Shown in pieces: positions 35,892-44,356 of a DNA stretch of 64,000 bases. The stretch's first letter is position 1, and every line of letters begins with the position of its first letter. Below the pieces are notes generated by a model. That model was not told the DNA's origin and searched no databases. It saw only the letters and a list, made by a program, of their open reading frames with translations. This DNA is from Ruminiclostridium cellobioparum DSM 1351 = ATCC 15832 (lineage in GTDB: Bacteria; Bacillota; Clostridia; Acetivibrionales; DSM-1351): the NCBI RefSeq assembly GCF_000621505.1, contig NZ_JHYD01000001.1, positions 248,001 to 312,000 on the forward strand, read 5' to 3'. Made by a program: the position numbers and the translations under genes.

Positions 35892-36256
35892 GTTAATTTA
35901 ACGCATTGTGCTAATTAATTTAGATTTGCTTTACCTTTATAATTCTTTATATCAACTGGTAACTTCCGCACTAACTTCATGAAATAGGGCGCACCCAAAA
36001 CAATTACAAAAATTGTACCGCCTCATTAGTAAAGCGATTTTGTCGTCGCTCAAACTCGACATCCTGTCTCGATTTGAAGCTCAAAGCAGCGTCCTGCTGC
36101 TTTGCCGGCAAAACCGCTTTACCTTCGTCGACAATTTATCGTAATTGTTTTTAACCATGCATCCTATTTCATGAAGTTGTCCTCGCGTACCAGTTGATTC
36201 CAAATAAATTATCTGTAAAGCAAAACAAAATTTCAACTAGCACAACAGATTAATTT
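35892..36256. repeat. MITE-like long palindromic repeat, copy 2
   Basis: The left arm (35892-36022) is highly similar to copy 1 at 25737-25867. The right arm (about 36131-36256) is its imperfect inverse: ATCCTATTTCATGAAGTT mirrors AACTTCATGAAATAGGG, and CTAGCACAACAGATTAA mirrors the left TTAACGCATTGTGCTAA. The centre holds another inverted repeat, GTAAAGCGATTTTG with CAAAACCGCTTTAC. There is no coding capacity. Confidence 0.7.
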
Positions 36257-36392
36257 ATGCACATCAGCAACTAAAAAAATATCATCTCTTGGCCAAATAA
36301 CAGTTTACTCAAAAAATATTGAAAATTCATTTATTAAATCAGCTCTAAAATTTACTATTCAATATAGGAATAAATTTTAGGAGTTGAACAGG

Positions 36393-38417
36393 ATGTACAC
36401 CAGAGCCCCGGATAAATCGGCAGCGGCACAGAACAAAAACCTTCAGAACTCATCATCCAGGCAAAAACCCCTGGTCAAGCAGCCCAACTACATAGGAATA
36501 ATTCAACGTCTCAAAAGACTGCCCAATTCATTGACACAGCAGGATATAAATATCCTACAGAAAACCATCGGAAACCAGGCAGTTATTAAGCTGCTTACCG
36601 ATATAAAAAAGATACCTCCAAAAAACAACCAACCCGGTCAAGACAAAGAAACTACTCCCGGCACACAGGACAAGCAGCCGGATTCTAAAATGCAGCAATC
36701 GGAAAAACAACAGTCGGAAAAACGGCAATCCGGATTGCAGCAGCAGGATACCGGCAGCAAGACCGTGGAAAAAAGCGGAGAACAAAGTGACTCAGGTGAC
36801 CTGAACAGTAAGTCGTCAGAGGCATCCGGGCCGGCTGAACAAAAAGTTGAAAAACAGGAAGCAAAGGAAAAGGCTGCTCCGGTAACGGCAGAAAAGTCCA
36901 ACGCTGGCACTGTTTTAAGTAAATCTGATGCAGGCAGCAACACCGGTAAGCAAGTAAGCCTAAAAGAGAGTGAGCAGGCAAAGGAAAGCTCTTTACAACA
37001 AAATAAAGAGCCCCTCCAAACAAAACTTGAAAACGGGGGCAATACCGATCTCCAGACAGGTAAAGAATCAAAACCTGCTTCCCTCAAGGAAGAAAAAGCT
37101 GCTGAAGGCGGTAAGCCAGTAGAAAATAAAAACGTGGTGAAAACAGCCGGCAATGGAGCAGAAACAGCTGCTAATAAAGATGCCCAAGCCAAACAGGAAG
37201 CCGTGTCACCGGTGGAAGATGTCCCAACTCCAGCAGGCTCTGAAAAAGCAGGCGGCAAGGAAACCGGACAGGCCCAGGGCGACAGCAAAGGCGGCAGTAA
37301 ATCAGAAGGCGGAGGAGACTTCTTCGGAACCGTCAGGAGCGGCATACATAACAATCTCATGACACTAGGCCTAATAAATCTGAAGAAGCTTGGAATGCAG
37401 ATACTGGCAGCCGGAGCAGCAAAAATATCAGGAGCCATAAGAAAAATGCTCACTTCGAAGGTCAAATTCAAGCTGGGCAGCGAAAACCATGAGATGTGGG
37501 TAGAAAAAGGCCAGAACAGAAATGTTGTTATGATGGCCAGTGGAAAAGGAGAACCATTTGGCGATCAACTTAAAAGGAGGAATATTCCAAATGATGTAGA
37601 AGTAATTAGAGATCAAAAAGAAGCGGAAGCTCCAGAAAATGAAAAAATAGCTGAACCTAAAGTGAGGAATTTGGCAGAAACGACAGAAACTGTTGCTTCC
37701 GGGACCGGGCTAATTACCACATCGGGTGGAAATAAGAAAAATAGGAGTCCTGGGGGAGATAGACTTAAGGATGGAGAGAATCCTAAGGGAGAAAATGATG
37801 TTAAGAATAGAACAAAAGCATCCGTATATGCTGATGAAGTAAGGGATTTACCAAGTAGTAAACGTCCAAATACCGTTGCTGTTATTGAAATTAGAGGGGG
37901 ACAAATAATATATGGGTACAATAGCGAAGGTGTATACAATAAAAGTATTCAGGATATTTTAAATGCTCTAGGCAATATTTCTTTTCTTGAAACATATGTA
38001 TTTGAATTATTAAAACACTGTGGTTGGTACGATGGTAGAAAATTTGATATATCATTTTGGATAAATGAACTAACAAAAGAAGGATATGAGTGTTTCAAAT
38101 ATGCCGAAGATATCTTACAAGAGTTAGGAGATATAAAAGTAAATGTGGGAAACAATAAAGGATATAAAGGTGCTATGTTTGATTTTAATCCATATAATGC
38201 AGCAAGTGGAGAATATGACAGAATTGAAGCATTTCAAGTTGCAGCAGGAGATAAGTTGTTTCCAATAGGTAGTATGTGTGATGCTATTGTATATGTTGGA
38301 CAGAAAAAAAATATATATTTTGGAGATTGGAGTACATTTTTTTGGCATGGTAAAAATTTAGAGGATTATTTAAACAGATTATTTAGGGAAGACTCTAAAC
38401 CAATACAACTAATTTAG
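36393..38417 (+). CDS. Polymorphic-toxin-like protein with eCIS-effector-type N terminus, 674 aa
   Basis: Residues 55-68 read LQKTIGNQAVIKLL, matching the LQRTIGNQAV motif typical of leaders on proteins loaded into extracellular contractile injection systems or related DUF4157-type toxins. Residues about 75-305 are a low-complexity K/E/Q/S/A linker. A conserved pre-toxin-like segment follows (about 345-395, HEMWVEKGQNRNVVMMASGK). The C-terminal 210 residues (TVAVIEIRGGQIIYGYNSEG onward) are codon-wise more A+T-rich and probably the exchangeable effector domain; I cannot name it. No immunity gene or injection apparatus is adjacent. AGGAG at 36379-36383 sets ATG 36393. Confidence 0.6.
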   Translation: MYTRAPDKSAAAQNKNLQNSSSRQKPLVKQPNYIGIIQRLKRLPNSLTQQDINILQKTIGNQAVIKLLTDIKKIPPKNNQPGQDKETTPGTQDKQPDSKMQQSEKQQSEKRQSGLQQQDTGSKTVEKSGEQSDSGDLNSKSSEASGPAEQKVEKQEAKEKAAPVTAEKSNAGTVLSKSDAGSNTGKQVSLKESEQAKESSLQQNKEPLQTKLENGGNTDLQTGKESKPASLKEEKAAEGGKPVENKNVVKTAGNGAETAANKDAQAKQEAVSPVEDVPTPAGSEKAGGKETGQAQGDSKGGSKSEGGGDFFGTVRSGIHNNLMTLGLINLKKLGMQILAAGAAKISGAIRKMLTSKVKFKLGSENHEMWVEKGQNRNVVMMASGKGEPFGDQLKRRNIPNDVEVIRDQKEAEAPENEKIAEPKVRNLAETTETVASGTGLITTSGGNKKNRSPGGDRLKDGENPKGENDVKNRTKASVYADEVRDLPSSKRPNTVAVIEIRGGQIIYGYNSEGVYNKSIQDILNALGNISFLETYVFELLKHCGWYDGRKFDISFWINELTKEGYECFKYAEDILQELGDIKVNVGNNKGYKGAMFDFNPYNAASGEYDRIEAFQVAAGDKLFPIGSMCDAIVYVGQKKNIYFGDWSTFFWHGKNLEDYLNRLFREDSKPIQLI

Positions 38418-38758
38418 GGAGTGTCCCAAATTTTGTGTTTTTACTATTTTTGAAGGTTGTCAGAGTTTCCATAATGCCATATCAAGAAGCAAAAATTCTC
38501 CTTGCGTCAGCTGAATTTTTGCTTCTTATATTAGAAGTCCTTTTGTAACAGATATTATGGATTTTGTTAGTTATAAATAATAAATAGCTTTATATTATGT
38601 TGTCTCAACGCATCATCTATTTATAACAACAAAAATACTTCTACATTTATTCCAACTGTTACCTACAATAGAATTAGTATAACGAAGATAAGACGTATAA
38701 TCATGTGATGAGCTTATATCCAGTTTAACATTTCAGTTTGCTTATTAGTGAGTGCGTG
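38418..38758. other. Intergenic region with IS-end-like sequence and a 15-bp hairpin
   Basis: GAGTGTCCCAAATTTTGTGT just after the toxin stop resembles the terminal repeat of IS256-type insertion sequences, but no transposase or second end is present. AAGAAGCAAAAATTC (38484-38498) and its exact inverse (38513-38527) form a 15-bp stem that may end transcription. The remainder is featureless A+T-rich DNA. Confidence 0.4.
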
Positions 38759-39514
38759 CTATAATATTTTTTCCAAGTCGTGGTTAATCTTCTCGAATTT
38801 CCTGTACTCATGCGGGATATTCAACGAATTCAAATATAAATGTAAAATTTCATTATCACAAAATAATATGTCAGCTGTGCCGATATGAATATCAATTTTT
38901 AGTTTGCCTCGAATTTTTTCCGCGTTTTGCCATACCAAGCATAAAATATTGTTTTCCTCCAAATACCATTCTTCTCTCATCATATCTTCGTATAACTCGA
39001 TGACTTTTTCCGGTGCTACCCCCACAGTACGGTATTCTTTGAGATAGAGATGGTGATAGGTTCCTGCGTAAGGGGTTACGGAACCAAACAGCTCGGGGTG
39101 CTTAACTGCATAATAAAACGCCATGTTGCCGCCCATCGAAAACCCTGACAGCATTCTGTTCTCACGGGTTGTGTCTGTTCTGTACTGACCGTCGATATGG
39201 GGAATCAGTTCCTTAATAATGATGGATTCAATTTGCAATAAGGCATCGAAATAATTGTCTTCCGACGAAATGGCGTTGACAAAAACAGTAATGGCTCGTC
39301 TGTTTTTATAGACCTTTTCCAGCGGCCATATCTCGGAGGATTCGTTGCCCGTCCATCCGTGAATGTGGTACGCAACCGGATATTTTTCGCCGCAGTCTTT
39401 GTACTCGGGTGGAAGATAGATATTATAGCCTATTTCGTGATTTAATACTTGGCTGTAAAATGTTTTATGAGTAACATATTGAGGTGATTCTGCTGGTGGG
39501 TTTACAAAGTTCAT
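38759..39514 (-). CDS. Alpha/beta-hydrolase esterase (esterase D / CE1-like), 251 aa
   Basis: The nucleophile elbow GFSMGGNMAF carries the catalytic Ser, and HIHGWTGNE may form the oxyanion region. HIGTADILFC supplies the likely acid and INHDLEKIL the His. There is no signal peptide, so it is cytoplasmic. The family includes feruloyl and acetyl-xylan esterases, so deacylation of xylan fragments is possible but unproven. AGGAGTG precedes ATG 39514. Confidence 0.8.
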   Translation of the reverse strand: MNFVNPPAESPQYVTHKTFYSQVLNHEIGYNIYLPPEYKDCGEKYPVAYHIHGWTGNESSEIWPLEKVYKNRRAITVFVNAISSEDNYFDALLQIESIIIKELIPHIDGQYRTDTTRENRMLSGFSMGGNMAFYYAVKHPELFGSVTPYAGTYHHLYLKEYRTVGVAPEKVIELYEDMMREEWYLEENNILCLVWQNAEKIRGKLKIDIHIGTADILFCDNEILHLYLNSLNIPHEYRKFEKINHDLEKIL

Positions 39515-39717
39515 TCAACACTCCTTCGATGCCGACTAATATAAATTATATCATTGATCTTAAGAAAACAATTACACCTTAGAAAATATTTCTACTATTT
39601 GATTATATTACTAGACAGACAGTTATTCAAGTGCAAGGTAGACGGACTCACCTCCTATCTCAAGAATTGTCTTGAAAACAGAGTAGTTATTTTTTTTGCG
39701 GTTCAGTCATTTGTGGT

Positions 39718-40260
39718 GTGGTTCACCGTATCATTTTACAACTAAATGAAAAGATATTTGAAATAAGAATAGTCTGCAAAATCCAATATCACAAAAACCC
39801 AGTGCTTTTTAATTCGTTTTCAACTATAGTGATACTTGTTTTTGGATTTGTAATGGGCTTCAGAGCTGGTGCAGGTATTGCCGGTTGGCTTCTTGCCGCC
39901 GTGATTTTACTGCTTTTTACTCTGGCAATGACCTGGACAGCAGTTATGTTTGGCCTGCTGGCCAGCAATGCCGAAGGCGCAGGAGTATTCAGCTATATTT
40001 TGTTGATACTGCTTTTTATTAGCTCAGCTTTTGCACCAACTCAAACCATGCCCCCGGCGGTGCGTATATTTGCAGAAAATCAACCCATGACACCCATTAT
40101 TGAGGCGGTCCGTTCACTGCTCCTGGGTGGAAGTGCCGGAAATAATGCAATAACAGCGATACTTTGGTGCCTTGGAATTCTGATAGTCACTTATATTGCA
40201 TCAGTACGAATTTACAAGCGAAAGCTGCTTAGTCAGCATCATATTAAGATGGGTTTATGA
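39718..40260 (+). pseudogene. C-terminal fragment of an ABC-2 type permease
   Basis: From about residue 30 the frame matches the last 150 residues of DrrB-like ABC-2 permeases: four or five hydrophobic helices, with the typical SSAFAPTQTMPPAVRIFAEN and NQPMTPIIEAVRSLLLGG segments. The first 90-100 residues of the family are missing, the preceding codons are unrelated, and no partner ATPase or ribosome site is present. It is a truncated remnant. Confidence 0.8.
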
Positions 40261-40398
40261 TGTTTCCATACTGTCTCTCATACAAGCGGTTGAATTAGCC
40301 TCCAAAAATATGGAACTAATTAGTTAATATGTGATATATTTAATTAAATAAATCTAATTAAGAAATCATAATCAAGAAAAATCCTTGGAGGTGAATAT

Positions 40399-40611
40399 AT
40401 GGAGGCAATTGTATACCTGTTTTTTATTGGTATCGGTATTATTATAACCATACTTGCTGTCAGGACAGCAATAGACTATTCCAAAACAGCGGGAGATATA
40501 GTCGAGATAAAAAGACTGCTTCAAACTATTGTAGAAAATGGTGTGGTAACAAAAACTGATGCCGAAAGAGAACACCGAAGAGAAGATAAAAAAGAAGATA
40601 AAGTAAATTAA
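40399..40611 (+). CDS. Small single-pass membrane protein, 70 aa
   Basis: One N-terminal transmembrane helix (residues 4-25) is followed by a short helical segment and a highly charged Lys/Asp/Glu tail. GGAGGTG lies seven to eight bases before ATG 40399. Such small proteins are common in clostridia; the function is unknown. A terminator follows at 40701-40737. Confidence 0.65.
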   Translation: MEAIVYLFFIGIGIIITILAVRTAIDYSKTAGDIVEIKRLLQTIVENGVVTKTDAEREHRREDKKEDKVN

Positions 40612-40700
40612 ATCAGAGAGCCGTGTACATTAAATTGCAAATTGCATGTAGTAAATATGTATTTAGCTATGGACTTTAACAGAATAAAGTAATAAGATTA

Positions 40701-40737
40701 TATAATAAAAGCGGCTGTACAGGTCGCTTTTATTATA
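40701..40737. terminator. Bidirectional terminator-like hairpin
   Basis: TATAATAAAAGCG (40701-40713) pairs with CGCTTTTATTATA (40725-40737), giving A and T runs in the arms. Confidence 0.7.
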
Positions 40738-40776
40738 TCTTTGCGACAGACCTTGACCTATTTTCGGAGGCAGACA

Positions 40777-41757
40777 ATGAACGAAGTAGAAATTATTCTG
40801 AAACAGATACTTATATTAACTTTACTGGGTGTAACCGGCTTTGCTGCGGGAAAGGGAAAATTCCTGCCGGAAAATTCCCACAAATACATCTCGGCTCTGA
40901 TATTGAAAATAACAATGCCGTTTTTAATATTTACAACCATGGGAAACTACTCCTTTACCGGTGAGACCCTGAAAAACGGTTTCCTCATATTTGTTCTCGG
41001 TATATTTTTTATATTGCTGGGCGGGTTTATTTCACTGGGACCGTGTAAATTGCTGGGTATACGCGAAAAGACAAAAAATATATACATTGCACAGTCAATG
41101 TTCGGAAATGTCATATTCATGGCTTATCCGCTGCTTAAAGCAATGTACGGGGATGAGGGAATCGTATATGCCATATTCTTTAACATTGCAAACGACGCTA
41201 TCCTCTGGACACTGGGAGTTTACCTGTTCAACAGGCATAATACGGAAAACTGGAAGGACAATCTGTCACATCTGGTCAATCCCAATACTCTGTCTTTTAT
41301 GGGCGGACTGCTCATTATCCTGTTGAAAGGGATATTTAACTTTGAAAATACCCTTGTTTATAAGTCAATCTGGGATATATTCTATTCGGCTTTCTATAAT
41401 CTCGGGCACATTACCATCTATTTGTCCATGATATTTATAGGACTGATACTTTCCGGAGTGAGGCTCCGGGGGATAAAGGATATATTTGACAGGGCAATAT
41501 ATCTAGTCTATTCACTGTTCAAGCTGATTATAGTACCAGTGGCGGCAATATTGTTTTTCAAGGCAACCGGCAATTTCTTTGATTTGTTTGTAAAGAGGAT
41601 TGTAGCCCTGCAGCTTGCCATGCCGGCTTCTACCATAGTTTCGGCACTGGCGCTGGAATATGATTCCGACTATAATGCAGCTACCGAAGGCATATTTGTT
41701 TCGACCATTCTGTCCATATTTACACTGCCGTTGATAGTTTATCTGCTGACGCTTTAA
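40777..41757 (+). CDS. AEC (auxin efflux carrier) family transporter, 326 aa
   Basis: Ten hydrophobic segments occur, with family features ISALILKITMPFLIFTTM at the N terminus and LQLAMPASTIVSALALEYDS near the C terminus. Bacterial AEC proteins export or exchange organic acids such as malate. CGGAGG precedes ATG 40777. It is a single gene between two terminators. Confidence 0.85.
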   Translation: MNEVEIILKQILILTLLGVTGFAAGKGKFLPENSHKYISALILKITMPFLIFTTMGNYSFTGETLKNGFLIFVLGIFFILLGGFISLGPCKLLGIREKTKNIYIAQSMFGNVIFMAYPLLKAMYGDEGIVYAIFFNIANDAILWTLGVYLFNRHNTENWKDNLSHLVNPNTLSFMGGLLIILLKGIFNFENTLVYKSIWDIFYSAFYNLGHITIYLSMIFIGLILSGVRLRGIKDIFDRAIYLVYSLFKLIIVPVAAILFFKATGNFFDLFVKRIVALQLAMPASTIVSALALEYDSDYNAATEGIFVSTILSIFTLPLIVYLLTL

Positions 41758-41825
41758 ATGTGAATTTTAAGCAGGTAATGTATGAGCAGATCACTTGAGG
41801 ATATTGCAATAATCCGAATATTTGG

Positions 41826-41855
41826 AGCGAACAATTGAAAATTGTTCGCTTTTTT
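41826..41855 (+). terminator. Rho-independent terminator
   Basis: AGCGAACAATT (41826-41836) pairs with AATTGTTCGCT (41840-41850), followed by T residues. It separates the AEC gene from the purine operon promoter. Confidence 0.85.
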
Positions 41856-41857
41856 AA

Positions 41858-41887
41858 TTGACAATGGTCTTTGTTCTTTGATAATAT
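41858..41887 (+). promoter_or_regulatory. Purine operon promoter
   Basis: TTGACA (41858-41863) is followed after 17-18 bases by ATAATA/TAATAT (41881-41887), giving a leader of about 80-90 bases before purE. I see no purine riboswitch in this leader. A PurR site cannot be assigned by eye. Confidence 0.65.
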
Positions 41888-41975
41888 TATTGTATCAAAA
41901 GGCGAATAATTTTTTTAAAAATGTTAAAAATGTTCACAATTAATTAATATTATATTAACAATGGAGGCAAATAGC

Positions 41976-42488
41976 ATGTGTATTTCTAAAGATGCCAGGG
42001 TAGCGGTAATTATGGGAAGCGATTCCGATCTTTCGGTAATGAAAAGCTGTATTAAAATTCTAAAGGATTTTGAAGTTCAATGTGACGTAATGGTATGTTC
42101 AGCTCACAGAACACCTGATAAGGCATCCGAGTTTGCACGGAATGCGGAAGCAAACGGAATCGATGTTATCATAGCTGCGGCGGGAAAGGCTGCGCATCTT
42201 CCGGGAGTGTTGGCTGCCTACACCCCGATTCCTGTTATAGGAGTACCCATAAAGTCGTCAACACTTGACGGACTTGATTCACTTCTTTCAATCGTCCAGA
42301 TGCCATCTGGAATTCCCGTTGCAACGGTTGCCGTTGACGGAGCCGAAAATGCCGGATTGCTTGCGGTTCAGATCCTGTCGGTAGCATATCACGGTTTACG
42401 GGACAAAATGCTTGAATATAAAAAATCCCTGGCTGTAAAAGTAGAAAAAAAGAATAAGGAACTTCAGAAGAAACTTGAGGAAATATAA
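41976..42488 (+). CDS. purE: N5-carboxyaminoimidazole ribonucleotide mutase
   Basis: Class I PurE: GSDSDLSVM binds phosphate, SAHRTP carries the catalytic His, and AAAGKAAHLPGVLA completes the active site. It converts N5-CAIR to CAIR in purine synthesis. The 170-residue form starts at ATG 41976, eight bases after GGAGG; the ATG at 41961 overlaps that ribosome site. A lysine/glutamate-rich C-terminal extension is present. No purK or purC is seen nearby. Confidence 0.95.
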   Translation: MCISKDARVAVIMGSDSDLSVMKSCIKILKDFEVQCDVMVCSAHRTPDKASEFARNAEANGIDVIIAAAGKAAHLPGVLAAYTPIPVIGVPIKSSTLDGLDSLLSIVQMPSGIPVATVAVDGAENAGLLAVQILSVAYHGLRDKMLEYKKSLAVKVEKKNKELQKKLEEI

Positions 42489-42517
42489 ACCAATAAGGCA
42501 ATAAAAAGGAGTTACTC

Positions 42518-43981
42518 ATGTGTGAATTTGGACAATGCATGCAATGCGAAAACCTTGACTGCTTCGATGACAGAATGGACAAAATGCATGAAGAGTGCGG
42601 AGTATTCGGGATATATTCAACTGATAACAATGATGTAGATGTTGCAGGAATGACTTATTACGGCCTGTACTCACTTCAGCACAGAGGACAGGAAAGCGCC
42701 GGTATTGCAGTAAGTGACAAGGAAACCATCGTATTTCACAAGGATATGGGTCTGGTTCCTGAAATTTTTGACAAGGTGCTGTTAACCCATCTTCAGGGTA
42801 CAATGGCTGTGGGGCATGTGAGATACTCCACCACCGGCGCCAGCAAACGTGAGAACGCACAGCCCATAGTTGTAAGATCAAGAAACGGACAAATTGCCCT
42901 TGCACACAACGGTAATATTGTTAATGCCTCAATTCTCAGAGAACAGATGGAAGACAACGGAACCATTTTTCAAACCACCAATGATACAGAAGTTCTTGTT
43001 AACCTGGTTACAAAGCACAGTATTACTTCAGAGACCTTAGAAGAAGCGGTTGAAAAAATGATGAAGGACGTTAAGGGCTCTTACGGACTAATTTTAATGA
43101 CCGCAAACAAAATGCTGGGTGTCAGGGACCCATACGGCATCAGACCGTTATGCATCGGCAGGACCTCGTCCTCCTATGTAATCGCATCAGAATCCTGTGC
43201 CCTTGACGCGGTCAACGCCGAATTTATCAGGGATATCGAACCCGGGGAAATTGTAACCATAGAAAATAATGAAATCAGATCTATAAAAGTTTTCAACAAC
43301 AAGGATACAAAGCTCTGCATATTTGAATTTGTATATTTTGCAAGACCCGACAGCGTAATTGACGGGGCAAGTGTTCAGCAGTCCCGGTACGAAGCTGGAA
43401 AGCTCCTGGCTATTGAGCATCCGGTCGATGCAGATGTTGTAATAGGTGTACCTGATTCAGGCATATCCGCTGCTATCGGCTTCTCAAAGCAGACAGGAAT
43501 TCCATACGGCGAAGGTATAGTGAAGAATAGATATGTGGGAAGGACCTTTATTCAGCCCAGTCAGGGTATGAGAGAGGTGGCTGTCAGAATAAAGCACAAT
43601 GCCATTAAAAAGACAATTGAAGGCAAAAGAGTCGTGATCATAGATGATTCCATAGTCAGGGGTACTACTACAAGAAGAATAGTAAAGATCCTTAAAAAAG
43701 CCGGAGCAAAAGAGGTACATATGAGAGTGAGCTCACCCCCTCTTAAATTTCCATGCTATTTCGGAATTGATATATCATCAAGAAAAGAGCTTGTAGCAGA
43801 CAAGCTTTCCGTCGAAGAGATAAGAGAAATGATTTGTGCCGATTCATTGGGCTACCTGAGCCTGGAAGGACTCCTGCAGACTCCTGTTGATTCCAGATGC
43901 GGCTTTTGTTCTGCCTGTCTGACGGGTGACTATCCCATAGAAGTTCCGGCCGAAGGAGACAAATTCAGCTGCGGCAGCTGA
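42518..43981 (+). CDS. purF: Amidophosphoribosyltransferase
   Basis: First committed enzyme of purine synthesis. An N-terminal glutaminase domain follows a propeptide that must be removed before the catalytic Cys of CGVFGIYS (residue 28). The phosphoribosyltransferase domain has VVIIDDSIVRGTTTRR. Cys residues of SRCGFCSACLTGDYP and others fit the 4Fe-4S site of the Bacillus-type enzyme. The propeptide here is unusually Cys-rich (Cys2, 7, 10 and 15). AAAGGAG fixes ATG 42518, 29 bases after purE. Confidence 0.97.
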   Translation: MCEFGQCMQCENLDCFDDRMDKMHEECGVFGIYSTDNNDVDVAGMTYYGLYSLQHRGQESAGIAVSDKETIVFHKDMGLVPEIFDKVLLTHLQGTMAVGHVRYSTTGASKRENAQPIVVRSRNGQIALAHNGNIVNASILREQMEDNGTIFQTTNDTEVLVNLVTKHSITSETLEEAVEKMMKDVKGSYGLILMTANKMLGVRDPYGIRPLCIGRTSSSYVIASESCALDAVNAEFIRDIEPGEIVTIENNEIRSIKVFNNKDTKLCIFEFVYFARPDSVIDGASVQQSRYEAGKLLAIEHPVDADVVIGVPDSGISAAIGFSKQTGIPYGEGIVKNRYVGRTFIQPSQGMREVAVRIKHNAIKKTIEGKRVVIIDDSIVRGTTTRRIVKILKKAGAKEVHMRVSSPPLKFPCYFGIDISSRKELVADKLSVEEIREMICADSLGYLSLEGLLQTPVDSRCGFCSACLTGDYPIEVPAEGDKFSCGS

Positions 43982-44022
43982 TGCAAAGCCGGTGTGGGAG
44001 AGAGTAAATTTTCATCAATAAT

Positions 44023-44241
44023 ATTTTGTGGCCGCAATGCGGCTCATGGAGGTTAGCTTGAAAGACTTCACTTGCGTTCGTCTTCCAAGCAAACCTGTGA
44101 ATTTATGGCCGTGCGAAATATTCAAAGTATTTACCAATACTTTGAAAGCGCACATGGCCAATTAACCTCCTTTATTCGCCACATTGCGATAAAGGATATA
44201 GGTTTTCATTACATTTTGTGGCCGCAATGCGGCTCATGGAG
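44023..44241. repeat. Structured element bounded by 29-bp direct repeats
   Basis: A 29-bp sequence (containing GTGGCCGCAATGCGGCTCAT) occurs at 44023-44051 and 44213-44241. Between them are two strong hairpins: 44051-44066 with 44080-44095, and GGCCGTGCG...CGCACATGGCC around CAAAGTATTTACCAATACTTTG (about 44108-44158). An outer GGAGGTTA/TTAACCTCC pairing joins 44048 and 44163. It lies in the purF-purM gap before the IS110 element and may be a dispersed REP-like element or an RNA. Confidence 0.55.
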
Positions 44242-44356
44242 ACCAACTATGAATTGTCAAGTGAAAAGTGGATAAATTTGTATAAGTAATTTAGAAATGA
44301 AAAAAGAGCATACTTTAATAAGCCTATGTGTTGATAGACTTTTTGACTGAATGATT

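Noticed and set aside
36638-37471. 277-codon minus-strand frame opposite the toxin-like gene
   Set aside because: It arises from the low-complexity linker of the plus-strand gene; no ribosome site and no family features.
38418-38480. IS256-like terminal repeat after the toxin gene
   Set aside because: Only one short stretch resembles an IS end; no transposase or second end, so not listed as a mobile element.
41888-41975. Purine riboswitch in the purE leader
   Set aside because: The leader is too short and A+T-rich and lacks the conserved three-way-junction core.
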